Origin: Solirubrobacter sp963848475
GTDB lineage: Bacteria > Actinomycetota > Thermoleophilia > Solirubrobacterales > Solirubrobacteraceae
Reading direction: 5' to 3'
Length of the DNA: 64,000 nt
NCBI GenBank assembly: GCA_963848475.1
Contig: CAWKDW010000013.1
Location: forward strand, 1 to 64,000
Part shown: positions 44,554 to 53,297 of the stretch, piece after piece
How the letters are laid out: every line of letters starts with the position of its first letter
Numbering within the stretch: the first letter of the stretch is position 1
Made by a program: the position numbers and the translations under genes
Notes under the pieces: model-generated
What the model saw: the letters and a program-made list of their open reading frames with translations, nothing else
Database searches by the model: none
What the model was told of the DNA's origin: nothing

Positions 44554-45733
44554 TCACTGGGCTCCGGTATCGACGGGCTGGATCTCCAAGAGCGTATCTA
44601 TCCGCGCCTGCACCGCCGCGGCGATCGCGCTCTCGTCGCCGATGATCCAGCCGTGGTTGTAGACGCCGCGGACCGGATTGGCGTCGTATCCAGGCTGAAT
44701 GTCGAGGAGGAAGTCCTGCAGCGGCTCGGGCAGCACGCCGGCGTCCGGGAGCAGCAGCAGCGGCCCGAAGGTGCCCGAGGCCGACAGCGGCGCGGCGGCG
44801 GCCGCGTCCTGTGGGCGGCGGGTGGACGCGAACACGAGCCCGTGGCCCGGGTCGACGACGGACCAGCCGAAGTCGCCGTCGGAGTAGCGCGCGAAGGTGA
44901 TCGCCGTCGTCACGGCGTCCGTGCCGGCGATGCGCTTGACCGTGCCGAGCTTCTCGAGCGTCGTGACGACGGCGTCGGAGATCGCGTCGGCCGGGCCGAG
45001 GACGTAGATCTTGGCCTTCTTGTGCAGTCTTGATCGCGGCCTCGGTCTCGGGGGGAACCGCATTCGTGCTGACCCACAGCACCGGGTCGCTGGCCTTGGC
45101 CGCCCAGCCCGCCGCGGGCATCGCGTACTCGGGCTTGTCGGCGGAGGCGATCACGATCGCGGTCGAGGGCGTGCCCGCGGCCGCCGTGGCGACGCGGTCG
45201 ACCGCCGCCGCCAGCGCCGCCGGGTTCGCGGCGGCGATGTCGGTGGTCTTGTAGCCGTCGACCGGCGCCTTCGTGCCCACCCGGATGACCTGCGCGCCGC
45301 CCGCCTCCTTGGAGCCCGTGGGCTGCAGCGCGTCGAGCGCGGCCTTGGTCGCCTCGGGGAGCTGGTCGCCGTCGGCGAACAGGATCGGCGCCTTGATCGG
45401 CTGGCCGACGAGCACCGAGGCGGCGATCCCGGTCCGCCAGTCGCGGACCTCGGCGAGGATCACCGCGGCCGGTCGCGACTCGGGCGTGCGCGCCGGGAAG
45501 GTGGCCAGCGCGATCGCGGCGGCGTCGGCGATCGCGTCGCCACCGGCGATCCGCGTCGTGTTCTTCGTCGCGAGAACGGGGAAGCCGAGCGGCGGCGCAC
45601 CCTGCGGAACCTCGTCCCCGGTCTGCCCGCCGACCGGCGACGCCTCCGGCGTCGTGGAGGGGCTTGCGCCGCCTCCGCCACAACCGGCCACGAGCAGGGA
45701 AAGAGCAGCTACGGCGAGGCACAGGATGCGCAC
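44554..45733 (-). CDS. Cell-wall-binding-repeat 2 (CWB2) lipoprotein
   Basis: About 393 residues with one +1-like shift near 45026 (EAAIKTA, then KKAKIYVLGPADAISDAVV). A leader ending LLVAGC (Cys about 18) is a lipobox. The repeats read NTTRIAGGDAIADAAAIALA, AVILAEVRDWRTGIAASVLV and KRIAGTDAVTTAITFARY, the CWB2 pattern that binds anionic wall polymers. The last part (YNHGWIIGDESAIAAAVQAR) closes repeat three. GTG 45733 has TACGCT (45742-45747) 8 bases upstream, leaving almost no leader. Confidence 0.85.
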
Positions 45734-45853
45734 GTCGACCGAGCGTAGTGGTTCGTGTGCGGTGAGCGCATCGGCGCCAGCAGTTCAAGGCTGTGCCACA
45801 CTGAGCCGATCATTCGGTTTGATCGGGCTCACCCCCCAAGTGGCCCATAGGAC

Positions 45854-45883
45854 TGGACATATGACCGCGGCTTCCGATAGGTT
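45854..45883 (+). promoter_or_regulatory. Promoter of the c-di-AMP riboswitch
   Basis: TGGACA (45854-45859), 18 bases, TAGGTT (45878-45883). The predicted start near 45890 falls right at the beginning of the riboswitch. Confidence 0.5.
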
Positions 45884-45892
45884 GCCGCGCAC

Positions 45893-46012
45893 GCCGAACC
45901 TCTAGTTGGTCGCTAGAGGGCGGGGGACCCAAGTAGTTGGGGCTAATCGCGCCGTGGTGGCGCGAGACGCAGGCTCTTTCAGCGTCAGCCCGTCAGCTAA
46001 CCCCGCAGGCCG
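45893..46012 (+). ncRNA. c-di-AMP riboswitch (ydaO-yuaA type)
   Basis: The ydaO-family conserved blocks appear in order: GGGCGGGGGACCCAA (45918-45932), TTGGGGCTAATC (45937-45948), a variable hairpin GGCGCG, and CCCGTCAGCTAACCCC (45989-46004). The RNA stands directly before an NlpC/P60 wall hydrolase gene, a known actinobacterial setting. The family generally turns expression off when c-di-AMP is high. Confidence 0.9.
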
Positions 46013-46029
46013 ACGAAAGAGGAATACGG

Positions 46030-46643
46030 TTGAAATCCCTGCGGGCCTTGGCCCTCTGCTTTGCAACATCATTAGTTCTGGTCGTACCTGCCACTGCATC
46101 GGCGCAGAAGCCCGCGTCCGACGCTTCAGGCGGCGCGGCGTTCCAGGAGCCGACACCGCCTCCGCCGCCCCCGGCGCGACATCACGGTCCCCGGCGCGGT
46201 CGCGCAGCTCCTGCCCGACGGCACCGCTGCCGCTCCGGCCGACGCGCCGCCGCAGGTCCAGCAGGCCATCTGGGCCGCGAACAAGATCCAGGACAAGCCG
46301 TACATCTACGGCGGCGGCCACGGGGACTTCGAGGACGACGGCTACGACTGCTCCGGCACCGTCTCCTACGCGCTGCACGGCGGCGACCTGCTCGACACGG
46401 CGCTGGACTCCGGGCGCTTCATGCGCTGGGGCCAGGCCGGCGCCGGCGAGTGGATCACGGTCTACGCGAACTACGGCCACGCCTACGCCGTGATCGCCGG
46501 TCTGCGGCTGGACACGAGCGCGGCCACGGTCACCCGCGCCAACACGGCGGCAGTTCAAGAAGGCGCTCGAGCGGGGCCCGCGCTGGCGCCCGACGCAGCG
46601 CTCTTCGCGGGGCTACAAGAAGCGTCACCCGGTCGGCTTCTAA
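46030..46643 (+). CDS. Secreted NlpC/P60 peptidoglycan hydrolase
   Basis: About 204 residues from TTG 46030 (AGAGG upstream), with two shifts near 46174 and 46552. The signal peptide is KSLRALALCFATSLVLVVPA. After a Pro-rich linker the catalytic domain reads QAIWAANKIQDKPYIYGGGH, then DDGYDCSGTVSYALHGG (nucleophile Cys) and YANYGHAYAVIAGLRLDTS (His). The true end, after the second shift, is ERGPRWRPTQRSSRGYKKRH and a TAA at 46641. It would cut peptide stems of peptidoglycan under riboswitch control. Confidence 0.83.
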
Positions 46644-46699
46644 AGCAAGCAAGTACGCTTGTCGGACGTGACAAGTCCGACTACGGGAAGGGAGGTGCC

Positions 46700-47485
46700 G
46701 TGGCCGGCATGTCCGGACGGTTCTCCACAGTAATCAAGGCCAAGATCAACAAGATGCTCGACAAGGCCGAGGATCCTGCTGAGACGCTGGAGTACAGCTA
46801 CCAGAAGCAGATGGAGCTGCTCCAGAACGTCAAGAAGGGCATCGCGGACGTCGTGACGTCCAAGAAGCGCCTTCAGCTGCAACAACAGAAGCTCGAGCAG
46901 CAGGTCGTCAAGCTCGACACCCAGGCCCGTCAGGCACTTGCGCAGAACCGCGAGGATCTCGCGCGGGTCGCGCTGGAGCGCAAGCAGTTCGCCCAGGGCG
47001 AGCTGCAGGGGCTCGACACGCAGGTGCAGGAGCTCGAGGCGCAGCAGCAGAACCTGGTCGACAAGGAAGCCAAGCTGCGGTCGAAGATCGACCAGTTCCG
47101 CACCAAGAAGGAGGTCATCAAGGCGCAGTACTCCGCCGCCGAGGCCTCCGTGAAGATCTCCGAGGCGGCGTCCGGCGTCGGCGAGGAGATGGCCGATGTC
47201 GGTATGGCGATGCAGCGTGCGGTCGACAAGACCGAGAACATGCGTGCCCGCGCCAACGCGATGGACGAGCTCGAGGCCTCGGGCGCGTTCGACGACCAGC
47301 TCTCGCTGACCGCTGGGCAGGACGACATCGATCGCCAGCTGCACGAGCTGTCCTCGGCCTCGGCCGTCGACGACGACCTCGCGCGGCTGCGTGCCGAGCT
47401 GGGCCAGGGTTCCGCCCCGGCACCGCAGGCACTCGAAGCCGGTGACGCCGCGGCGCCGGCACCTTCCCAGGAGAAACCGGCGTGA
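46700..47485 (+). CDS. pspA: Phage-shock-protein A family membrane-stress protein
   Basis: A 261-residue coiled-coil protein. It starts at GTG 46700, 4 bases after GGAGG, or at ATG 46709. AEDPAETLEYSYQKQMELLQ and VTSKKRLQLQQQKLEQQVVK are the PspA/IM30 helices, and long heptad-like Gln/Lys/Glu runs continue to about 190. The tail (about 225-261) is Ala/Pro-rich. PspA binds stressed membranes and forms scaffolds. It overlaps pspAA by four bases. The HtpX-PspAB pair for the same module is 4 kb downstream on the other strand. Confidence 0.92.
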   Translation: MAGMSGRFSTVIKAKINKMLDKAEDPAETLEYSYQKQMELLQNVKKGIADVVTSKKRLQLQQQKLEQQVVKLDTQARQALAQNREDLARVALERKQFAQGELQGLDTQVQELEAQQQNLVDKEAKLRSKIDQFRTKKEVIKAQYSAAEASVKISEAASGVGEEMADVGMAMQRAVDKTENMRARANAMDELEASGAFDDQLSLTAGQDDIDRQLHELSSASAVDDDLARLRAELGQGSAPAPQALEAGDAAAPAPSQEKPA

Positions 47486-47760
47486 TCGTCCGCATCTCCA
47501 CGGAGGGGCAGTACGAGATCCCCGACGAGGACGCGGACAAGCTCAACGAGCTCGACAACGATGCGGTCGCGGCCGTCGAGGCCGGTGACGAGGAGCGCTT
47601 CCACACGCTCTACGAGTCGATGCTCGACTTCGTGCGCAGCGAAGGCTCGCCGGTCGCCGACGACGTGCTCGAGGAGTCCGACGTGATCCTGCCGCCGCCG
47701 GACCTGACGTTCGCCGAGGCCGGCGAGCAGTTCACCGGCGACGGCCTGATCCCCGACTAA
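47482..47760 (+). CDS. pspAA: PspA-associated protein PspAA
   Basis: A 92-residue acidic protein from GTG 47482 (GTGA overlap with pspA). VRISTEGQYEIPDEDADKLN, DNDAVAAVEAGDEERFHTLY and LPPPDLTFAEAGEQFTGDGL match the PspAA family found next to PspA in actinobacteria. It probably interacts with PspA in the membrane-stress response. A strong terminator follows. Confidence 0.88.
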   Translation: MIVRISTEGQYEIPDEDADKLNELDNDAVAAVEAGDEERFHTLYESMLDFVRSEGSPVADDVLEESDVILPPPDLTFAEAGEQFTGDGLIPD

Positions 47761-47785
47761 GTCGGGCTAACCCCAGCGAAAAGAG

Positions 47786-47815
47786 GCGGGGTGGCAGGCC
47801 TGGTTGCCACCCCGC
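47786..47815 (+). terminator. Terminator hairpin after pspA-pspAA
   Basis: GCGGGGTGGCA (47786-47796) and TGCCACCCCGC (47805-47815), an 11-bp perfect stem with an 8-base loop, 25 bases past the pspAA stop. No U-run. Confidence 0.8.
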
Positions 47816-47838
47816 ACTCCGCCTAGGGTTCAGGCTGC

Positions 47839-49078
47839 ATGAAGCAACTGCAGGCGACCTTCTCCGTCCAGGCCCTCGAGGCGACCGTCTACGTCGCGCT
47901 CAGCGCCGTCCTGGGCGTCTTCGCGCTGATGATCCTGGTGCCGACGCTGGCGGTCGGTGTCCCGCTGCTGATCATCGCGCTGGCCGGCCTGCCGCTGATC
48001 GTCTTCGCGTTCGCGGTCTGCCATCTGCTCGCGACGATCGAGCGCCGGCGCGTGAGCGCGGTGTTCGGGGTCGACTTCCCGACCCGCCATCTGCCGCGCG
48101 ACGGCAACCTGCTCGGCCGCGCGCTGCGCTGGCTCGGTTCGCGCGGGGCGTGGATGGAGCTCTGCTACGCGCTCGTCGCCCTGCCGTTCGTGGGCTGGGT
48201 CGGCAGCTTCCTCGTGTTCTTCGCCTGGGGCGCGGCGCTCGCGCTGCTGACCTTCCCGCTCTGGGCGCCTGGCCGCCGACGGCGCCGGGGTCATCTTCGG
48301 CCTCCACATCGGCTACGTCCCGTCGGCGGCGATCCACTTCACCGCGGGCGCCGGTGCGCTGTACGCCGCGCCATGGCTCGCTCGCGGCGTCGCCGCCGTG
48401 CAGGTCGCGATGGCGCGGCTGCTGCTGGAGCCGGGCGAGCGCGAGCGCCTGACGGCGCGCGTCGGCACGCTCGAGGAGACCCGCGCCGGCATGGTCGCCG
48501 CGGCCGACGCCGAGCGGCGCCGGATCGAGCGCGACCTGCATGACGGCGCGCAGCAGCGGCTCGTCGCGCTGGCGATGACGCTGGGGCGCGCCAGGGCCAC
48601 CGAGGACCCGGAGCTCGCCCGCACACTGGTCGGCGAGGCGCACGGCGAGGCCAAGGAGGCACTCGTCGAGCTGCGCAACCTCGCGCGTGGCATCCATCCC
48701 GCGGTGCTGACCGATCGCGGCCTCGACGCCGCGGTCTCCGCGCTCGCCGCGCGCTGCCCGATCCCGGTCGCGGTCGACGTCGACCTCCCGCACCGCGCCA
48801 ATCCCGCCAGCGAGGCGATCGCCTACTTCGTCGTCGCCGAGGCGCTGACCAATGTCGCCAAGCACGCGCAGGCGACCCGCGCGTGGCTGACGGTCGAGTT
48901 CCTCGGCGACCGGCTGGTGGTCGAGGTGCTCGACAACGGCGTCGGCGGCGCGCTCGCGACCGGCGTCGGCATCGGCGGCCTGCGTGATCGGGTCCGCGCA
49001 GTCGACGGCGACCTGCATCTTTCGAGCCCGCCCGGCGGCGGGACCACGCTGCGAGTGGAGCTGCCATGCGAGCCGTGA
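47839..49078 (+). CDS. Sensor histidine kinase (NarX/DesK type)
   Basis: About 413 residues with one +1-like shift near 48271 (LWA, then LAADGAGVIFGLHIG). The membrane input domain (about 1-190) has four helices. The kinase region shows AERRRIERDLHDGAQQRLVA (HisKA_3, phospho-His in DLHDG), NVAKHAQATRAWLTVEF (N-box) and LDNGVGGALATGVGIGGLRD (G-box). It overlaps the response regulator start by 13 bases. TAGGGT (47824-47829) ends 9 bases before the ATG. Confidence 0.88.
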
Positions 49079-49725
49079 TCGCCGAGGACGCCGTGCTGCT
49101 GCGCGAAGGTCTCGCGCGCCTGCTGACCGAGGGCGGCTTCGACGTCGTCGACTGCGTCGCCGACGGCGAGGCGCTGCTGCGCTCCGTCCAGCAGCACCAG
49201 CCCGACGTCTGCGTCGTCGACATCCGGATGCCGCCGACCTTCAGCGACGAGGGCGTGCGCGCGGCGCTGGTGATCCGCAAGCAGTGGCCGGACGTGTCGC
49301 TGCTGATGCTCTCGCAGTACGTCGAGGAGCGCTACGCCGTCGACCTGTTGGCCGGCGACAGCAGCGGCATCGGGTACCTGCTCAAGGACCGCGTCGCCGA
49401 CGTCGGGGACTTCCTGGAGGCGCTGCGGCGGGTGGCCAACGGCGGGGCTGCGCTGGACCCCGAGGTCGTCACGCAGCTGCTGGTGCGCAGCGGCAAGAAG
49501 GATCCGCTCGAGCCGCTCTCGCCGCGCGAGCGCGAGGTGCTCGGGCTGATGGCCGAGGGCCGCACCAACAACTCGATCGCCGAGGCGCTCGTCGTGACCG
49601 AGGGCGCGGTCGAGAAGCACGTCACGAACATCTTCCTCAAGCTCGGGCTGCCGCCCGCCGACCAGGCGCATCGCCGCGTGCTGGCCGTCCTGCGCTACCT
49701 CGAACACGGGGCGGAGAGCCGATGA
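49066..49725 (+). CDS. NarL-family response regulator
   Basis: A 219-residue regulator. Receiver: VIAEDAVLLREGLARLLTEG with acidic pocket, VCVVDIRMPPTFSDEGVRAA (phospho-Asp in VVDIRMP), LMLSQYVEERYAVDLLAG and GYLLKDRVADVGDFLEALRR. HTH: LSPREREVLGLMAEGRTNNS, then IAEALVVTEGAVEKHVTNIF. It is the partner of the kinase upstream and shares four bases with the DUF4097 gene, which is probably a target or accessory. Confidence 0.95.
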   Translation: MRAVIAEDAVLLREGLARLLTEGGFDVVDCVADGEALLRSVQQHQPDVCVVDIRMPPTFSDEGVRAALVIRKQWPDVSLLMLSQYVEERYAVDLLAGDSSGIGYLLKDRVADVGDFLEALRRVANGGAALDPEVVTQLLVRSGKKDPLEPLSPREREVLGLMAEGRTNNSIAEALVVTEGAVEKHVTNIFLKLGLPPADQAHRRVLAVLRYLEHGAESR

Positions 49726-50549
49726 CCGCCCGCTCGCAGCGGGCCGCGACGCTGCTCGTCGGCGGCCTGATGGCGTTCGGGTTCACGCTGATCGCCGCCG
49801 TCCAGGTCGCCGCGTGGACGATCGGCACGACCGAGCGCACGACGCACCAGGTCGTCCCCGGCCCGATCCGGATGCTGGAGGTCGACGCGGGCGCGGCCGA
49901 CATCGTGATCGTGCCGACCACGGGCGACGACGTCCGGATCGACTCCAGCGCCAAGGGCAGGCTGCACACGCCGCGCATCCGCGCCGTCAAGGACGGCATG
50001 AAGGTCCGCCTGCGCGGCAGCTGCCCGTCGTTCAGCGTGGGGCCGTGCCGCGCCTCGGTCGTCATGCACGTGCCGCCTTCAGTCACGGTCGACGTGCGCT
50101 CGGACTCCGGCGACCTGTCGGCGAGTGGGCTGAGCGGGACCGTGAGCCTGCGGACCGGCTCCGGTGACGTCACGGCCGACGGGCTGAGCGGTAGCGCGGA
50201 CCTGCAGACGCAGTCGGGCGACGTCAACGTCCGCGCGCTCAACGGGCCGCTCGCGCTGCGTACGGCCTCGGGCGACGTCAACGGCGAGGACCTCGCCGCG
50301 GGCACCGTCGAGGCCGCCACGGCCTCGGGAGACGTCGAGCTCGACTTCCGGCTCGCCCCGAGCGACGTGGAGGCCTCGACCGCTTCCGGCGACGTCGACG
50401 TCTCGGTCCCACCCGGCGAGACCTACCGCGTCGAGTCCGACACCGGCAGCGGCGAGAGCACGATCGGCGTCAAGACCGACCCGAAGGCGACGCGCGTGAT
50501 CCGCGCCCGCACGAACTCGGGTGACGCAGTGGTGAGCTACGGAGACTGA
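49722..50549 (+). CDS. DUF4097-family beta-repeat protein
   Basis: A 275-residue protein. One helix near the N-terminus (about 10-32) anchors it, with the rest outside. From about 125 it is made of short repeats built on SGDV: RTGSGDVTADGL, QTQSGDVNVRAL, RTASGDVNGEDL, ATASGDVELDF and STASGDVDVSVP, expected to form a right-handed beta-stack. Family members occur beside two-component systems with unclear roles. The ATG overlaps the regulator stop (ATGA), so all three genes are one operon. Confidence 0.85.
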   Translation: MTARSQRAATLLVGGLMAFGFTLIAAVQVAAWTIGTTERTTHQVVPGPIRMLEVDAGAADIVIVPTTGDDVRIDSSAKGRLHTPRIRAVKDGMKVRLRGSCPSFSVGPCRASVVMHVPPSVTVDVRSDSGDLSASGLSGTVSLRTGSGDVTADGLSGSADLQTQSGDVNVRALNGPLALRTASGDVNGEDLAAGTVEAATASGDVELDFRLAPSDVEASTASGDVDVSVPPGETYRVESDTGSGESTIGVKTDPKATRVIRARTNSGDAVVSYGD

Positions 50550-50599
50550 GCACGTCTCGCGTTGCGTCCGTGCCGGAGCCACTCCGTAGACTCGCCGGC

Positions 50600-51426
50600 G
50601 TGCCGGGCACGAGCACCACGGAGACGTGGGACGCGTTCTTCAGCGACTTCTACCTGCGCGCCTACGCCGACGATGCGCGCCAGGACGAGGCCGAGGAGCA
50701 GGCGCTCGCCGCGGCCCGGCTGACCGGCTGCGAGCCCGGCGGCGACCTGCTCGACGTGCCATGCGGCTTCGGCCGCCACACGATCCCGCTCGCCCGCGCC
50801 GGCTACCGGGCGGTCGGTGTGGACCGCTCGGCGGCGCTGCTCGAGGAGGCCCGCAAGCGCTCCGGCGGTGAGCGCTGGCCGAAGTTCACGCGCGCCGACT
50901 ACCGCGAGCTGCCGTTCGCCGACGGCAGCTTCGACGCCGCGGTCAACCTCTTCACGTCGCTCGGCTACCTCGGCGACGAGGAGGACGTCAAGGTGCTCGC
51001 CGGTATCCGCCGCGTCCTGCGCCCGGGCGGCAGGCTGGTGATCGAGACATGCACCGCGACCGCCTGGTCGAGGTCTTCAACGAGAACACGTGGCACGCCC
51101 TGGGCCAGGGGCGGATGCTGCTCGAGCAGCGGACGTTCGACGTCGCCGCGGGCGTCGCGCAGACGACGCAGACCGTGATCGACACGGACGGGCGGGACTC
51201 GCGGACCTACAGCGTCCGCGTCTATACCGCGACCGAGCTGCTCGCGATGGTCGCACGCGCCGGGTTCGCCGAGGCGCGCGCCTACGGCGGATTCGAGGGC
51301 GAGCCGCTGACGACCACGTCGCGGCTCGTCATCGTCGCGACGGGGAGCGCTCAGGGCGCACTCGGCCGAGCGAGCGTCGAGTTTCTCCACGTAGAGCGCG
51401 AGAAACTCGACGCTCGCCGAACCTGA
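50600..51426 (+). CDS. Class I SAM-dependent methyltransferase
   Basis: About 275 residues with one -1-like shift near 51049 (GRLVIET, then MHRDRLVEVFNENTWHALGQ). GGDLLDVPCGFGRHTIPLAR is motif I, GVDRSAALLEEARKRSG motif II, and ELPFADGSFDAAVNLFTSLG, IRRVLRPGGRLVIE motifs III-IV. The C-terminal part (VAAGVAQTTQTVIDTDGRDS) is typical of small-molecule methylases. TAGACT (50587-50592) ends 7 bases before GTG 50600, a leaderless start. The last codons lie in a large inverted repeat. Confidence 0.85.
51370..51417. repeat. Perfect 18-bp inverted repeat at gene end
   Basis: GCGAGCGTCGAGTTTCTC (51370-51387) and GAGAAACTCGACGCTCGC (51400-51417) with a 12-base loop. It lies inside the last codons of the methyltransferase and could act as its terminator. 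Confidence 0.7.
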
Positions 51427-51690
51427 CACGCGACCGTGCGCCATCGCGAGCGAGGCCTCAACGTGGGCGAGGCGGGGGTGTGCCTGAGGGAGTCCGGATA
51501 GCGCGGCGACAGCTCACACCGACGACGAGCCGTGAGGTCCACGGCGCCGTCGCCCGCGCGCCCCCCGGAACCGTCGGCGCTCGCGCGGCCGGGTCGCGTC
51601 GAAGCCTTCGCCAACGATCGCTAGGCACCCCCAACGAGCGCGTGGTGGTGTCGGAAATACCCCGCAAAGCGAGGCAAACTGACTCCGCCC
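51427..51690. other. Intergenic region, nothing recognised
   Basis: Between two genes whose 3' ends face each other. Apart from the inverted repeat just before it I find no frame or RNA with support. Confidence 0.4.
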
Positions 51691-52263
51691 CTAGATCGGG
51701 ATGCCCCAGAGCGGGAACCAGCGCTCGAGCTCAGGCTCGATCGGCAGGTCGGCGCCGATCTGGGCCTTCAGGCGCAGCTCGCGCTCGGAGTCGCGCTGCT
51801 GGGCTCCGCCGGCCGGGACGAACGGGTAGAAGCCGCCGCGCTTGTAGTTGTAGATCCAGTAGACGGGCTTGCCGCGCGCGTCATTGAAGCCGAAGACCGC
51901 GCACAGCACGCGGTCGCCGTAGCCGCCGCCCTGGATCGCCGTCGAGACCGCGTTGACGCCGACGACGAGGTCCTCCATGTCGGGGTCGGAGAGGATCATC
52001 CAGCGGTAGCCGAACTCGTCGTCGGTCGAGGAGACGGTGGTGCCGGTCTCCTCGCCGGTGCCCTTCACGACCTCTTCCATGTCGCGCACGATGCCCTCGA
52101 AGTCCGAGGTGGCGAGCGGCTGGAAGACGATCGCGGCCTTGCCGGAGGTGGGGAGCTCGAGCTCCATCTCCATCTTCACGTAGGCCGTCGACATCGCGAA
52201 CAGCCGGTCCGCGGCAGGCATCTTGAGCTCGCGCTTGCCGCGGAGGACGTCAAATAGGCCCAT
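51691..52263 (-). CDS. pspAB: PspA-associated protein PspAB
   Basis: A 190-residue protein starting MGLFDVLRGKRELKMPAADR. Family features are MELELPTSGKAAIVFQPLAT, TTVSSTDDEFGYRWMILSDP, MEDLVVGVNAVSTAIQGGGY, KPVYWIYNYKRGGFYPFVP and the end LPIEPELERWFPLWG. It is the HtpX-associated PspAB. The start lies 9 bases after the htpX stop, so the two are one operon. Exact role unknown. Confidence 0.85.
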   Translation of the reverse strand: MGLFDVLRGKRELKMPAADRLFAMSTAYVKMEMELELPTSGKAAIVFQPLATSDFEGIVRDMEEVVKGTGEETGTTVSSTDDEFGYRWMILSDPDMEDLVVGVNAVSTAIQGGGYGDRVLCAVFGFNDARGKPVYWIYNYKRGGFYPFVPAGGAQQRDSERELRLKAQIGADLPIEPELERWFPLWGIPI

Positions 52264-52272
52264 GGCCTAAGG

Positions 52273-53172
52273 CTACGCGGTGCCCTGCAGCTGCGCCTCG
52301 AGGCGACCGAGCGCCGCGATCCGCTTCTCCATCGGCGGGTGCGTGGCGAACAGCGCGCCGATGCCCTTGCCGACGCCCGCGGGGAAGATGAAGAAGGCGT
52401 TCAGCTCGCTCGTGGCGCGCAGGTCCTTCTGCGGGATCCGGGCCATGCCGCCGGAGATCTTCACCAGCGCGCTGGCCAGGGCGCTCGGGCGGCCGGTGAT
52501 CAGCGCCGCGCCGCGGTCGGCCGCGAACTCGCGGTAGCGCGAGAGCGCCTGCATCAGCACGAAGGAGACCACGTAGACGACCACCGAGACCAGCAGCAGC
52601 ACCATGAAGCTCGGGCTGTCGTCGTCGTCGGAGGACGCGCCGCCGCCGAAGATGAAGCCGAACTGGACGATGTAGGCGGCGATCGTCGCGAAGAACGAGG
52701 CGAGCGTCATCACCATCACGTCGCGGTTGGCGACGTGCGTGAGCTCGTGGGCCATGACGCCCTCGAGCTCGGCCGGGGTGAGCAACTCCATGATGCCCGT
52801 GGTCGCACAGACGGTCGCGTTCTTGGGAGAACGGCCGAGCGCGAACGCGTTCGGCATCGACGTGTTGGCGACGGCGACCTTCGGCTTCGGCAGGTCGGCC
52901 TGCACGCACAGGCGATCGATCATCGCGTGCAGCTGCGGCGCCTCCTGCGGGGTTACGACGCGGGCCCCCATCGCCGACAGCGCGAGCTTGTCGGACGCGA
53001 AGAGGTTGGCCGCGGCGAGCCCGCCGGCGATCAGCACGACGAACAACCCGTTGACACCGACGGCGAGCATCGTGACGACGAGGGCCACGTAGACCAGTCC
53101 CAGCAGGAACATGGTCACGGTCATCCGGACCTGCAGTCCGGTGTCTTTGCCAAAGGTGGTGGGTCTGGGCAT
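52273..53172 (-). CDS. htpX: Membrane zinc metalloprotease HtpX
   Basis: A 299-residue M48 protease. Two helices near the N-terminus (VTMFLLGLVYVALVVTMLAV) precede the active site GVMAHELTHVANRDVMVMTL (HExxH), and the third zinc ligand is in REFAADRGAALITGRPSALA. Two further helices lie between them (FGFIFGGGAS region). HtpX removes damaged membrane proteins. It starts at ATG 53172. Together with pspAB and the distant pspA-pspAA it forms an envelope-quality system. Confidence 0.92.
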   Translation of the reverse strand: MPRPTTFGKDTGLQVRMTVTMFLLGLVYVALVVTMLAVGVNGLFVVLIAGGLAAANLFASDKLALSAMGARVVTPQEAPQLHAMIDRLCVQADLPKPKVAVANTSMPNAFALGRSPKNATVCATTGIMELLTPAELEGVMAHELTHVANRDVMVMTLASFFATIAAYIVQFGFIFGGGASSDDDDSPSFMVLLLVSVVVYVVSFVLMQALSRYREFAADRGAALITGRPSALASALVKISGGMARIPQKDLRATSELNAFFIFPAGVGKGIGALFATHPPMEKRIAALGRLEAQLQGTA

Positions 53173-53297
53173 CTCGTGAGAGATTTTGGCAGGCCGAGGC
53201 GCGGGCCTTATCAACATTTAGCCCTGCTGAATGGCTCGCAAGCATGCAGCAAACCATGCACTCGCCGGCACCTCGGTTGCCTAGCATGCTCGGCCGC

